Assembly (NCBI RefSeq): GCF_014197035.1
Contig: NZ_JACIEU010000006.1
Location: 186,001 to 250,000, forward strand
Length of the DNA: 64,000 bases
Source of the DNA: Sphingobium scionense
GTDB lineage: Bacteria > Pseudomonadota > Alphaproteobacteria > Sphingomonadales > Sphingomonadaceae
Direction of reading: 5' to 3'
The translations under genes were made by a program, and so were the position numbers. This document shows, piece after piece, positions 28,097-36,914 of the stretch. Every line of letters starts with the position of its first letter. The stretch's first letter is position 1. The notes under the pieces were generated by a model. It had not been told where the DNA came from and did no database searches. It saw nothing but the letters and a program-made list of their open reading frames with translations.

Positions 28097-28636
28097 ATGT
28101 CCGCGCGTTTCCATATCATCACCGGCGGACCGGGTTCCGGCAAAACCAGCCTGGTAGGGCTGCTCGCGATGCAGGGTCTATGCTGCATGCCCGAAGGGGG
28201 GCGTGCGATCATTCAGGAGCAGGTCGCAAACGGGGGGACGGCTCTCCCCTGGGCGGATCGCACTGCGTTCGCCAGTATGATGTTGGACTGGGAATTGCAC
28301 GCCTACAAAGCGGCAGCTTTGTGCGAAGGGCCTGTCGTCTTCGACCGGGGTCTTCCCGATATCGTGGGATACCTCCAGCTCAACGGTCTGGACGTTCCCC
28401 TTACGGTAATGCACGCGGTAGAAGTCCTTCGCTACGCCGAGCAGGTCTTCATCGCGCCGCACTGGCCTGCGATCTACAGGCAGGATGCCGAGCGGACGCA
28501 GAGCGAAATGGAAGCGAAGGTCACTTTCGAGGCCATGGTCGATGCGTACACGTCGTTGGGATACCGACTTGTTCACTTGCCTCTTGCATCCGTGTCGGAG
28601 CGCGCGGCCTTCATCCGCTCTCGGATCAATGCATGA
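28097..28636 (+). CDS. AAA-family ATPase / predicted small-molecule kinase
   Basis: 179 residues; the ATG at 28097 is preceded by TGGAGG at good distance. P-loop FHIITGGPGSGKTSLVGLL at about residues 5-23. Later motifs FDRGLPDIVGYL and QVFIAPHWPAIYRQDAERTQSE match AAA_28 type proteins, which have a nucleoside-kinase-like fold. It probably phosphorylates a small molecule; the substrate is unknown. Monocistronic cargo of the accessory region. Confidence 0.78.
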   Translation: MSARFHIITGGPGSGKTSLVGLLAMQGLCCMPEGGRAIIQEQVANGGTALPWADRTAFASMMLDWELHAYKAAALCEGPVVFDRGLPDIVGYLQLNGLDVPLTVMHAVEVLRYAEQVFIAPHWPAIYRQDAERTQSEMEAKVTFEAMVDAYTSLGYRLVHLPLASVSERAAFIRSRINA

Positions 28637-28658
28637 CCCTGACGCTGGAAGGCTTGTC

Positions 28659-29615
28659 TTAACGAGGGGGTGCTTTGATGAAGTCCGCTATAGCGTTCGC
28701 TACACCGGGAGCCAGCGGCAAGCCGGGGTCTGAGTAAGTCGCAATATTGGCTCTCCGATCATCGGAGGCAATCTCTTTCAATACATGATTGGTGGCGGGT
28801 AACAGGACCAGTTTGGCCTTGGGCTGCGCGTCTTTCAACAATTGCGCATCCCTGCGACTGACCTGGATGTCACGCTCGCCCTGAAGGATCAGAACCGGCT
28901 TCGAGCATTTTGCAGCAAGCTTTGCCGGGTCGATGGCAAACTGACTGATGAGAAACCCCTGAACCGCCGGGTGAAACAATGGAAGCAGGACGGGATTTAT
29001 GCTGGCCTTGTCGACGCGGTGCCCTGCTTCGAGTTCGGAAATTATTCCTTCGGCTTCATCTAAAATAGGTGAATTTGCCGGATTAGCTTTCAACTGCTCA
29101 TCCAACACCTGTCCCAAAGGCCTGCCCGGTGTAGATATAAGGATCACCCCGCAAATCTTCTCATCATCCTGCCCGGCCAGCAGTGCCACTGTCCCGCCTT
29201 CGCTATGCCCCAGCAGCCATACGCATTTGGCGCCGGTAGAGCGCTGGATGCTTGTGATCCAGGAATGCGTGTCCGACGCATAATCTTCCATGGTGACGGC
29301 GTTGGCATCTGCTATTGCGCCCGCGCTCGCGTACATGCCCCGCTTGTCGATACGGACGGTTGCAATGCCCCGCGCGGCCAGCCCCTCGGCAAGCAATCTC
29401 AGCGTGCCTGCCTTCAAGCCTGCAGAATTATTGCCATCCCGGTCTGTTGGGCCGGACCCAGGTATCATCAGGACGATCGGTGCGCTTTTCGCGGGGGACA
29501 GCATCGTCCCTTTCAGCGCCCCGTTCGGACCTTGCACCTCAGGAAAGGTTTCGAGTGGCGCAGGAGCCGTAGACGCGGCTAACGCGATGGCAAGCAGCGT
29601 GGCAGGAAAGCCCAT
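28659..29615 (-). CDS. Secreted alpha/beta hydrolase
   Basis: 318 residues. Signal peptide MGFPATLLAIALAASTAPA. The fold shows the oxyanion region IVLMIPGSGPTDRDGNN, the nucleophile elbow LLGHSEGGTVAL (Ser), the acid in LQGERDIQV (Asp) and the base in PATNHVLKE (His), so the triad is complete. The PGSGPTDRDGN stretch is typical of esterases once annotated as dienelactone-hydrolase-like. Probably a periplasmic esterase, substrate unknown. It converges on the ATPase gene with 22 bases between. Confidence 0.85.
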   Translation of the reverse strand: MGFPATLLAIALAASTAPAPLETFPEVQGPNGALKGTMLSPAKSAPIVLMIPGSGPTDRDGNNSAGLKAGTLRLLAEGLAARGIATVRIDKRGMYASAGAIADANAVTMEDYASDTHSWITSIQRSTGAKCVWLLGHSEGGTVALLAGQDDEKICGVILISTPGRPLGQVLDEQLKANPANSPILDEAEGIISELEAGHRVDKASINPVLLPLFHPAVQGFLISQFAIDPAKLAAKCSKPVLILQGERDIQVSRRDAQLLKDAQPKAKLVLLPATNHVLKEIASDDRRANIATYSDPGLPLAPGVANAIADFIKAPPR

Positions 29616-30103
29616 GGGTCAACCTCGAAAGTAAGTAGTTATGCAATTTCTAGAAGGCACGCCTGCTCCGCGCAAGCAATGGTGCTGGTCGAGCGACGCA
29701 TTGGAATGTTCTTTGTGACGTAGTAGGATTTGGAGATCAGCAAGGGCGTCCCCGCGCTGCGGCGCGGGCCGCGCTCTATTCCGCTTCGCTCCACCGAGCC
29801 ACGCTGCGCTTGTGTCTCGGCGCCTCATGGCATGACGATCGCATGACGCGGGGAAAGCGCCTGCGCCGCTTCCATGCGGACATCGTGCATGCGCGCGATG
29901 GCGTAAAACCGGCTCCGACAAGCGGTGTGGGCGTCGCTACCCTTTAGGCGCGTCGCGGCGGGCCGCAACCTGGCTGCGCCGGGTCTTTCTCTTCGTTCCA
30001 GCCCTGCGGGTGCAACCCGCCTCTGCCGCCGCGCCTGCCGGTGCGCTCTTGCCGCCCACCCCGCATTCCGGGGCCGGGATGATGCGAAGAGGAGTAAAGA
30101 GAC
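29616..30103. other. Long leader upstream of the parB-like gene
   Basis: About 490 bases with no supported gene. It is GC-rich and has several short inverted repeats (for example CGCTGCGGCGCGGGCCGCG near 29755 and GCCCTGCGGGTGCAACCCGC near 30002). The ribosome-binding site GAAGAGGAG lies just before the ParB start. It may hold a promoter and a partition site, but I cannot identify a parS-type palindrome. Confidence 0.4.
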
Positions 30104-31843
30104 ATGGAACTCAAGCACATCGATATCGCCAGCCTTTCGGTTTCGTCGGCCAACATGCGCGGGGGAAAGAAGGCTCCTGATCTGACCAACATCCTGCCTT
30201 CGGTACGCGCGCGGGGCGTCCTCGTGCCGCTGATCGTGCGGGAGAAGGATAGTGACAGCTATGAGATCGTGGCAGGCAAGCGGCGCTATCATGCCGCATT
30301 GGCTATCGCAGAGGAAAACGGCAGCATTGAGCCGTTGCCTTGCGCCGTCATGGCAGCAGGTGACGATGCGGCGGCGCTGGAAGCCTCGCTGATCGAGAAC
30401 ATCGCAAGGTTGGACCCCGACGAGATGACCCGCCACGAAACCTTCACCCGGCTTGTCCGGGAGGGGCGCAACGTGGAGGATATATCCCTGACCTTTGGGC
30501 TGACGGCGCTACAGGTGAAGCGGACCCTTGCGCTGGGCAATCTGATGCCGCGCATCCGCAATCTCTACCGGACGGATCGCATCGATGCCGTCACCGTGCG
30601 GCACCTGACCCTTGCCACCAAGGCGCAGCAGCGTGAATGGCTGGCACTGCTTGACAGCGAGAGGGACCATGCTCCCTTGGGCCAGAACCTCAAGGCGTGG
30701 CTCATGGGCGGTGCGGCCATTTCCACCAAGGTCGCGTTGTTCGGTCTTGAAGGCTATGGTGGCGAGATCGTCTCCGACCTGTTCGGCGAAGACAGCTATT
30801 TTGCCTGTGCCGCCGATTTCTGGACCGCACAGATGGCAGCGATCGAGAAACGCGCGGAGGCTTTCCGGGAGGCAGGTTGGCCGGAGGTCGTCGTGATGGG
30901 GCGCGGCGAATATTTCCACACATGGGAGCATGAGCGCTGCCAGAAGAAGAAAGGCGGTCGGGTCTATGTGGCTATCAGCCAACGCGGCGAAGTGACCTTC
31001 CATGAGGGCTACATCACCGGGAAGGAAGCCCGTAAGCGCGAGGCAGGAGAAACCCTATCCAAGCCCGTGCGCCCTGAGGTCAGCGCTCCTATCCAGAACT
31101 ATATCGATCTTCACCGGCATGCCGCCGTGCGCGCTTCCCTAATTTCGCAGCCTGCGATGGCCCTTCGCCTGATACTCGCCCATGTCATTGTCGGTTCGCC
31201 CCTGTGGCGGGTGGATGTCGAGAAGCAGCGAGCCAATACCGATGCCATCGCGGAAAGCGTGGAAGCCAGTGCATCGGAAGCCATCTTCGATGCCAAGCGG
31301 CGCGCGGTTCTGAGCCTGCTAGACTTCGATCTCGAGACTCCCACCGTCACGGGCGGCTATACAGGCGATCATGGTTTGCCGGGGCTATTCAACCATCTGT
31401 TAGGCCTATCCGATGAGGGTGTCATGTCCGTCCTCGCCATCGTCATGGGCGAGACGCTGGCGGCGGGAAGCGGGATGGTCGAATTGCTGGGCGTGCTGCT
31501 CAAGGTGGATATGGCGGCGGTCTGGCAGGCCGACGACGCCTTGCTCGACAGCATCCGCGACAAGGAGATTATGGGCAAGATCGTCGCGGATGTCGCCGGT
31601 AACACGGTCGCAACCGCCAATGCCGGGGAAAGCGCCAAGGTCCAGCGGCAGATCGTGCGCGACTGCGTTGCCGGGACCAACGGGCGGGCGAAGGTTGATG
31701 GCTGGGTGCCGCGCTGGATGTCCTTCCTGCCGTCCACCTATACTGAGCGGGGCGGCGTTGGCAGCGTCGAGCGGTGGAGCGAGATTGCCTCGTTGCTCGA
31801 TACCGCAGAAACCGTGGATCAGCCGATGGCGCAAGCCGCCTGA
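30104..31843 (+). CDS. ParB/RepB/Spo0J-family partition-like protein
   Basis: 579 residues. The N-terminal ParB domain runs from about residue 3 to 100 (SVRARGVLVPLIVRE, SYEIVAGKRRYHAAL, LEASLIENIARLDPDEMTRHE), followed by the HTH (EDISLTFGLTALQVKRTLAL). The long C-terminal part, about 400 residues, is of the type found in plasmid and ICE ParB proteins of sphingomonads and is not otherwise recognised. No parA gene lies beside it, so a role in partition is not assured; single ParB proteins on mobile elements may regulate transcription. Confidence 0.85.
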   Translation: MELKHIDIASLSVSSANMRGGKKAPDLTNILPSVRARGVLVPLIVREKDSDSYEIVAGKRRYHAALAIAEENGSIEPLPCAVMAAGDDAAALEASLIENIARLDPDEMTRHETFTRLVREGRNVEDISLTFGLTALQVKRTLALGNLMPRIRNLYRTDRIDAVTVRHLTLATKAQQREWLALLDSERDHAPLGQNLKAWLMGGAAISTKVALFGLEGYGGEIVSDLFGEDSYFACAADFWTAQMAAIEKRAEAFREAGWPEVVVMGRGEYFHTWEHERCQKKKGGRVYVAISQRGEVTFHEGYITGKEARKREAGETLSKPVRPEVSAPIQNYIDLHRHAAVRASLISQPAMALRLILAHVIVGSPLWRVDVEKQRANTDAIAESVEASASEAIFDAKRRAVLSLLDFDLETPTVTGGYTGDHGLPGLFNHLLGLSDEGVMSVLAIVMGETLAAGSGMVELLGVLLKVDMAAVWQADDALLDSIRDKEIMGKIVADVAGNTVATANAGESAKVQRQIVRDCVAGTNGRAKVDGWVPRWMSFLPSTYTERGGVGSVERWSEIASLLDTAETVDQPMAQAA

Positions 31844-31853
31844 CCTTGCATGA

Positions 31854-31877
31854 CCCGGAGGCGGTATCGCCTCCGGG
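31854..31877 (+). terminator. Stem-loop after the parB-like gene
   Basis: Perfect 10-base arms CCCGGAGGCG and CGCCTCCGGG around GTAT, 10 bases after the stop. There is no T-run (GGCTTCTACC follows), so it may be a 3'-end protecting hairpin or a weak terminator. Confidence 0.6.
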
Positions 31878-32036
31878 GCTTCTACCGCTCGGCGGGAAGA
31901 GCCACCAAGGACGAGCATGACGAACGCAGATTTGAAAAACCGCTCCTCCGCCAAAATGCCGGAGGAGCGGTTTGCGACGAACGGAATATTTCACTGCTGT
32001 CCAACTACTGGGGCCATAGAAAGCCTCTCGCAACGG

Positions 32037-32612
32037 TCATTTCGAAGCTGTCCGGCTGTAACGGATGGGAAGCGGCTTACTTGTGCGCCGACCCGCGTCG
32101 GTGTTGGTCCAAATCATAGGCAGACTTGCAAACTGAACCGCGCCGTCAGCGATCCAGGCTGTATCATACAGCGTTGTTCGCTCCTGTGCGAAGTAGAACG
32201 GATCGCATGTCCGCCCCGCAACAGATTTTGGCACATTGAGCGCCCACCTCTTCAATCCGCAGCCATGCACCTCCCCATCGACCAGATTATACTGGGCTAT
32301 GACTGCCTCGGACAGTGGCGTCAGCGTGATTGATGCCACCGTATGATGAAACAGGATGCCGTCCTCCTTCTTGTTCGTTTGGAGGTCTATGCCACGATAG
32401 TCCACGTCCAGCGTGGGCGTTTGACAGTCATTCTTGGCATATAATCGAGCGCTGGCTTCGATCGCCCCGTCCTTGATGGCGATCCGGGTGATGATCCCAT
32501 GTCGGCCGCCCTTGCCGATTGGGGTGCAATCCGAGGCCCAGTTTCCATACAACCCTTCTGCCTGAATCGGTGTAGCGACACTGACGGCTAATAAAGTGCC
32601 AAACAGGATCAA
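32037..32612 (-). CDS. Secreted hypothetical protein
   Basis: 191 residues from a TTG at 32612 that has GGGAGG five bases upstream; without this start the signal peptide (MILFGTLLAVSVATPIQA) would be lost. The mature protein begins EGLYGNWASDCTPIGKGG, a Trp/Cys pattern resembling small secreted proteins with lipocalin-like folds, and has five cysteines. No family assigned. It is an isolated gene in the accessory region. Confidence 0.6.
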   Translation of the reverse strand: MILFGTLLAVSVATPIQAEGLYGNWASDCTPIGKGGRHGIITRIAIKDGAIEASARLYAKNDCQTPTLDVDYRGIDLQTNKKEDGILFHHTVASITLTPLSEAVIAQYNLVDGEVHGCGLKRWALNVPKSVAGRTCDPFYFAQERTTLYDTAWIADGAVQFASLPMIWTNTDAGRRTSKPLPIRYSRTASK

Positions 32613-33062
32613 TTGGGCCTCCCACTGCGATTCGAAGAAATTTAACTACCTGGTTGCGCTAAAGGCCAGCGTTTTTGACGGATAGGCGTCCATCCGCTGG
32701 CGCAAATAGTGCGACAAGTGGCATTGACGATCGGCTCTCTTTGAAACCGAACCAAAGCCCATCGCTTCAGCCGACTCTTTGTTTCATGGTCATTTTCTGA
32801 TATGCTATCTTCGCGTTGCGAAAAGGGCAGCGCCGGGACTGGTAATCCCGATCCGAAAATAACGCGCCCGAAAACTCATCGTTTTCGGGGTGCCGTCGCA
32901 TATGTCCAGGCCTTCGGGTTAAAAGCGGCGGCGCATGTCTTCGGATCATGTTACCAGCCCCGGTGGCTCCCGCGTCTCAGCGCGCGGGAGTTTCGGGACC
33001 GTATTACCGCATCCGCCCCGTTCCTTCCGCCTCATCCGCCTGGATGCGGACTGGAGGTTCCC
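32613..33062. other. Leader upstream of the nucleotidyltransferase-HEPN operon
   Basis: 450 bases without a supported gene. A perfect hairpin at 32967-32990 has arms CTCCCGCG and CGCGGGAG around TCTCAGCG. Another inverted pair, GGGACTGGTAATCCC, lies near 32836. A weak promoter-like pair TTGTTT/TATGCT stands near 32780-32807. The ribosome-binding site TGGAGG precedes the ATG at 33063. A structured untranslated leader is plausible. Confidence 0.4.
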
Positions 33063-34286
33063 ATGGACGAGAACCATGACGGAGGTTCGCCGACACTTGC
33101 GGCTGACGCGAAGCATGATCGCGAGATGTCCGACTACAATGAGATGCGAGATCGCGTCGTCGCCCGCGTGCTGCATCTCGATCGCTATCCCAGAATGGCG
33201 ATTGAGCGCGCGGTGCGCATACTTCGCGCCTATTTCATCGATCGTCGCGACCGCGCGCCCCGGCGCGGCAGGCTCGAAGGGTTGATGCTGGTCGGCAAGA
33301 ATGCCGATCGATCAGCAATCATCAAATGGGACCGCGAGCCGCTGCTGTTCGAGATTTGGGCCTTCGTCGACCATGAGGCCTACAAGGGAAAAGAGCGCTA
33401 TTGGGGCCGCGCCCAGGCCGTCCTCAAGTCTCAACTCGTGCGAGCGATAGAGGTTGAGCTATCGGTCTTCACCATCGATGAGGCCGCGCGCTTTTCCCAT
33501 ACCAATCCATGGCTGGCGGAGCGCTACGCGGGCGGCATCGTCCTGTTCGACCGGGCGATGGACCCGCCGCGGAATGCCGAGGCCAAGAGGGTCCATGACC
33601 GCTTCATGGCGGCAGTCGCGACCCTGGACGAGCCGCAACGGATCGCCTTCCAACGCTACCGGGCTTACGGCCTCGACCTTGGCCGGATCTCCCGCCCCCT
33701 GCGCACCAGCGAGGCCGAGGCTCGAATGATACTTGCTGAGGCATTCGGCACGCTTCTGGCCGAGATTGACAACGAGGCGCGGCCACGCTCGCTGCGTTCC
33801 CATCTTGGCAATCATCCCCGCCACAATCTCGATCTCTACCACCGCCCCGGCGACTTCGACCTGCTGCTTGCCGTCACCTTCTACCGCCGCGCCGTCGATC
33901 ACGTCGGCATGATGGTCGAGGCCCATGCGCGCGACCTTTCCTCGAAGATCGTGCAGGCGGCAGCCTATGCCACGGAGTTCGCGCTCAAGGCCCTGCTGCT
34001 CCATGCAGGCTACTGCGATGACTGGAACCGAAGGCATATCGGGCTCGATCTGGAGGGCGCCCTGAGACACGCGCGCGCGAATGGGCTCGCGCCGCCCAGC
34101 GACGAACTCGAACGGCTGATCACGCCGCTGTCAGACTATCATCGCGGCGGCAGACGGCCAGATCAGGCAAGAGCCGTTCTCATGGCACTCCCTCCCGCCG
34201 AAATCATCGAAACGGTAGCCACGCTGGTTGCCGATGTGGGGACCATCACCGGCTATACCGATCTGCCGGGGGAGGAATTGCCGTGA
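33063..34286 (+). CDS. Degenerate nucleotidyltransferase - sigma4-like HTH - HEPN protein
   Basis: 407 residues. Three parts are visible. Residues about 70-165 follow the pattern of MNT nucleotidyltransferases (LEGLMLVGKNADRSAI, LLFEIWAFVDHEAYKGKERYWGRA), but the GS-x-A-x-G and D-x-D catalytic motifs are missing. Residues about 180-240 resemble sigma region 4 (VATLDEPQRIAFQRYRAYGLDLGRIS, SEAEARMILAEAFGTLL). Residues about 255-390 are a HEPN-like helical bundle (AAAYATEFALKALLLHAGY). Start at ATG 33063 after TGGAGG. Its stop overlaps the next start (TGATG), so the two are translationally coupled. Function unknown. Confidence 0.65.
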   Translation: MDENHDGGSPTLAADAKHDREMSDYNEMRDRVVARVLHLDRYPRMAIERAVRILRAYFIDRRDRAPRRGRLEGLMLVGKNADRSAIIKWDREPLLFEIWAFVDHEAYKGKERYWGRAQAVLKSQLVRAIEVELSVFTIDEAARFSHTNPWLAERYAGGIVLFDRAMDPPRNAEAKRVHDRFMAAVATLDEPQRIAFQRYRAYGLDLGRISRPLRTSEAEARMILAEAFGTLLAEIDNEARPRSLRSHLGNHPRHNLDLYHRPGDFDLLLAVTFYRRAVDHVGMMVEAHARDLSSKIVQAAAYATEFALKALLLHAGYCDDWNRRHIGLDLEGALRHARANGLAPPSDELERLITPLSDYHRGGRRPDQARAVLMALPPAEIIETVATLVADVGTITGYTDLPGEELP

Positions 34287-35221
34287 TGCTGCACACCGAC
34301 CTCGATCATCTCTCCGGTTCCATGCGAGAGGAACTGCGCCGGGTCGCTGCCCTGTTGTTCGAGGGCTTCGACGACCTGTGCGCCCACAAGCGCGCGCAGC
34401 GCTACAAGACGGCCCGTATCGACAAGCTGATCCTCTACGGCGCGCACGCATGCCGGGATCAGGGCGCAAGTCCTGTACTTACACTCGCGCCCATCCGGCT
34501 GCTGGTTATCGTCAACCACAACCGGATCGCTGCGCGCCGGGATGATTGGGCGCCGATCCGCGACCGGCTGCGGCGCGCATGGGAAGTGGGCGAGATAACC
34601 CACCCGGTGCGGCTATGCATTCACACGCTCAGCCATGTGAACCACGCCCTCGTTCACGGCGTCCCATGGTTCGTGACGATCGCGACCGACGGTATCGCGC
34701 TCTATCAGGCCAGCAGCGCGCGCCTCGAAGCGCCGCGAAGGCTACCTGCCGCACGGCGGCGCGAGCGCGGGCATGGCGAGTTCGCACGCTGGTACGAACG
34801 GGCCGGTGATTTTCTCATGGGCGCGGCCTTCTTCGAAAAGCGCGGCAATGCGCCCATGGCGGCGCTCCTCCTGCACCAGGCCAACGAGCATCTCTACCAG
34901 TGCGTGGCGTGGTCGCTGACCCTCAATGGGCTGCGCACGCACGCCCTCGACGAACTGCGCGAAGTCGCCGAATATCTCGACAGCCGCCTTGCACTCGCAT
35001 GGCCGCAGGAAACGCCTTTCGAGCGGCGTGTCTTCGGCTGTATCCGGCGCGCCTATGTCGAGGTGCGCTACGGGCGCACATACCGGATTGCGCCTGAAGA
35101 GGTGGCCTGGGCGATGGATTGCACCGCCGCTCTCTACAAGCTGGTGCAGGCGGTCTGCCTCGAACGGCTCGATGGGCTGGATGAGATTGGGCGGGAGGCG
35201 GATCATGTCCAGTTCGCCTGA
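34286..35221 (+). CDS. Fused MNT nucleotidyltransferase-HEPN protein with a degenerate catalytic site
   Basis: 311 residues. The first 150 follow the nucleotidyltransferase fold of MNT-HEPN fusions (ARIDKLILYGAHACRD, LLVIVNHNRIAARRDDW, VRLCIHTLSHVNHALVHGVPWF). The usual GSYARG is changed to GAHACR, and the metal-binding D-x-D is replaced by LAPIRLLV. The second half is HEPN (FARWYERAGDFLMGAAFFEKRG, AALLLHQANEHLYQCVAWSLTL, EVRYGRTYRIAPEEVAWAM). Family members are linked to toxin-antitoxin and RNA-targeting systems, but the loss of catalytic residues argues for a regulatory or binding role here. Confidence 0.7.
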   Translation: MLHTDLDHLSGSMREELRRVAALLFEGFDDLCAHKRAQRYKTARIDKLILYGAHACRDQGASPVLTLAPIRLLVIVNHNRIAARRDDWAPIRDRLRRAWEVGEITHPVRLCIHTLSHVNHALVHGVPWFVTIATDGIALYQASSARLEAPRRLPAARRRERGHGEFARWYERAGDFLMGAAFFEKRGNAPMAALLLHQANEHLYQCVAWSLTLNGLRTHALDELREVAEYLDSRLALAWPQETPFERRVFGCIRRAYVEVRYGRTYRIAPEEVAWAMDCTAALYKLVQAVCLERLDGLDEIGREADHVQFA

Positions 35222-35780
35222 TCCCACGGCTGAAATGCGCGCCGCCTATCTCGATGCCGTGGAGCGCCTGCCGGTACTTTCCCGCGTGGTGCTCAGGATG
35301 CATCAGGCCGACGATCTCCCCTTCGAGGAAATCGCTCGCCGCTTGTCCATCGACATGACAGCGGTAATGGCCTGCATCGCAGAGGCACTGGGGATGATCG
35401 TCGCTATGCTCGACGGCGAGAGGCCAAGGCGCTGGCGCGCCGCGCAGATCAGCCCGACAGAGCGAGCTTTACGTGAGCGGCACCGACGCTATTGCGCGGA
35501 TCGTTTACGCGCCATGGGCATCGACAAGCCGGTCGTCTGGCAGCGGAAGATGGATGATGACCTTACCGTCGCGATCCTGCTGATCGAAACCCTGCCCGAA
35601 CCGTTGCGGGAAACGGTCCTTCTCTTCTCTGCCGACAAATTGACCCTGGATCAGATCGCCGCGCGGATGGCGATCACGCGAGAGAATGTCTTTGAGCGCA
35701 TATCGAGCGTGCTTGACCTGATCGAGATCGGCCCGAAGCGCTTTGAGGATTGGTTGCGAACGCTGGGCACTGACGCCTGA
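35205..35780 (+). CDS. Protein with two sigma-region-4-like HTH domains
   Basis: 191 residues; the ATG at 35205 has GGGAGG just upstream and overlaps the previous gene by 17 bases. Two similar domains: EMRAAYLDAVERLPVLSRVV with LPFEEIARRLSIDMTAVMACI, and LIETLPEPLRETVLLF with LTLDQIAARMAITRENVFERI. Each looks like the -35-binding region 4 of an ECF-type sigma factor, but no region 2 is present, so it cannot be a full sigma factor. It probably acts as a regulator within this three-gene unit. Confidence 0.65.
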   Translation: MSSSPDPTAEMRAAYLDAVERLPVLSRVVLRMHQADDLPFEEIARRLSIDMTAVMACIAEALGMIVAMLDGERPRRWRAAQISPTERALRERHRRYCADRLRAMGIDKPVVWQRKMDDDLTVAILLIETLPEPLRETVLLFSADKLTLDQIAARMAITRENVFERISSVLDLIEIGPKRFEDWLRTLGTDA

Positions 35781-35784
35781 GCCG

Positions 35785-36042
35785 TCAGTCGCCCTTGGCA
35801 AATAGCCGGTAGAAAAGTTCCTCGCTGCGGCGGCGACCTTCGGGTGTCAGCAGGACCGACTTTGCCTTTCCCACCGGGTCGAGAATCAGGTCTTGCGCAT
35901 GCAAGCGATCGAGCGCGTCCCAGTCGAAGGACTTCCAGGCTCTCGCCATGCCCGACCGTCGGTCTTCCTCGTGCAGCGTCAGGAACATCAGCGCCAGGAC
36001 CGCTTCGTCGATCCGATCGGTGTCGATATCCGCATCGTCCAT
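35785..36042 (-). CDS. DUF6429 family protein
   Basis: 85 residues. Matches a small family found in many alphaproteobacterial accessory regions: DRIDEAVLALMFLTLHEEDR, RAWKSFDWDALDRLHAQDLI, DPVGKAKSVLLTPEGRRRSEELF. The pattern is a winged-helix-like fold. Convergent with the sigma4-like gene, four bases apart. GGGAGATAGG precedes the ATG. No function is established for the family. Confidence 0.75.
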   Translation of the reverse strand: MDDADIDTDRIDEAVLALMFLTLHEEDRRSGMARAWKSFDWDALDRLHAQDLILDPVGKAKSVLLTPEGRRRSEELFYRLFAKGD

Positions 36043-36117
36043 GTCCTATCTCCCGAAGGTATCGGGCGAGTATGATATAGCGTGGGGAACCTGCCGTCAC
36101 CGCATCGCCGATGGCGA

Positions 36118-36309
36118 TCAATCCGGCGTGGCCGCAGCCGTTTGTGTTGCTGGCACCGCTTCACCTTTGAGCGCAGCGGTAATCATCGCTGCAAGCGTCT
36201 CTTCCGCGCGCGCGCGGACCCCGATATCCTTCGCTTCGAGATCGCGCCGTACCCATTGCGGCGCACGTTCCACTACGGCGAGAATGATCGCCTGAATATG
36301 TTCGTCCAT
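36118..36309 (-). CDS. DUF6771 family small protein
   Basis: 63 residues: IQAIILAVVERAPQWVRRDL, then a helix ARAEETLAAMITAALKG, fitting a short helical family frequent in sphingomonad mobile elements. Function unknown. It is on the same strand as DUF6429 and the longer hypothetical gene upstream, and these may form one transcript. Confidence 0.7.
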   Translation of the reverse strand: MDEHIQAIILAVVERAPQWVRRDLEAKDIGVRARAEETLAAMITAALKGEAVPATQTAAATPD

Positions 36310-36320
36310 GGCGCTCGGCT

Positions 36321-36908
36321 CTATGCGCCGCGCGACCTGTCGTCATCAAAAATTGCAGGCCAGTCGGCATCGGCGCGATAGAGTTCGAGTTGCGGTTCGG
36401 ACAGCCACACGCGGGGATATTCCATGGGACCGTCGCCTTCCCTTGCGGCCCCATGGTCCTTGCCCCCACTTTGCGGCGGAACCACCCAGCCAAAGCGCCG
36501 TCGGCGAAGCGCCCGCAATTTGGGCCTGAACATGTTCAGGACCGATGGCGGGAGCAACGGTGCGCCGAAGTTGTCGTCTATCCATTCCAGCACCAGCAGC
36601 GCGCCTTCGCGCGTGCGCAGATCGGCGACACCGACAATAAGCAAGGCTTCGGCTAGATCGTCCAGCAACAAGCCCAGACGAAGAGCAGGCTGGCGCGCAA
36701 TCAGCTTCTGCAACAGGTCATATCGGGCCTTGCCCTGTCCCAGCGTCGAGAACTTCGCCCAGAGATTCTCCTCGCCCTTGGTGAGACCTGAGAGCGAGTA
36801 GAGATCATAGGTGTCCTTGCTGACCGTGAAATCCCGGCTCACGGCATTGCGATGAACGCGCACGGCGTCATTGCGCAGGACCATCGGGAAGGCAGGATCG
36901 ATCAACAC
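36321..36908 (-). CDS. Hypothetical protein
   Basis: 195 residues if the GTG at 36908 is used; 187 from the ATG at 36884 (MVLRNDAVRVHRNAVSRDFTV). Neither has a strong ribosome-binding site, so the start is uncertain. Mostly helical, with a basic segment FRPKLRALRRRRFGWVVPP near residues 126-144 and no membrane segment or known motif. It lies 11 bases upstream of the DUF6771 gene and 7 bases downstream of the aspartyl protease gene. Confidence 0.55.
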   Translation of the reverse strand: MLIDPAFPMVLRNDAVRVHRNAVSRDFTVSKDTYDLYSLSGLTKGEENLWAKFSTLGQGKARYDLLQKLIARQPALRLGLLLDDLAEALLIVGVADLRTREGALLVLEWIDDNFGAPLLPPSVLNMFRPKLRALRRRRFGWVVPPQSGGKDHGAAREGDGPMEYPRVWLSEPQLELYRADADWPAIFDDDRSRGA

Positions 36909-36914
36909 AAGAAA

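Noticed and set aside
29825-30436. Open frame overlapping the parB-like start on the minus strand
   Set aside because: Mostly antisense to ParB; the rest is low-information sequence.
35205-35780. Full sigma factor
   Set aside because: Only region-4-like helices are visible, twice; no region 2 is present.
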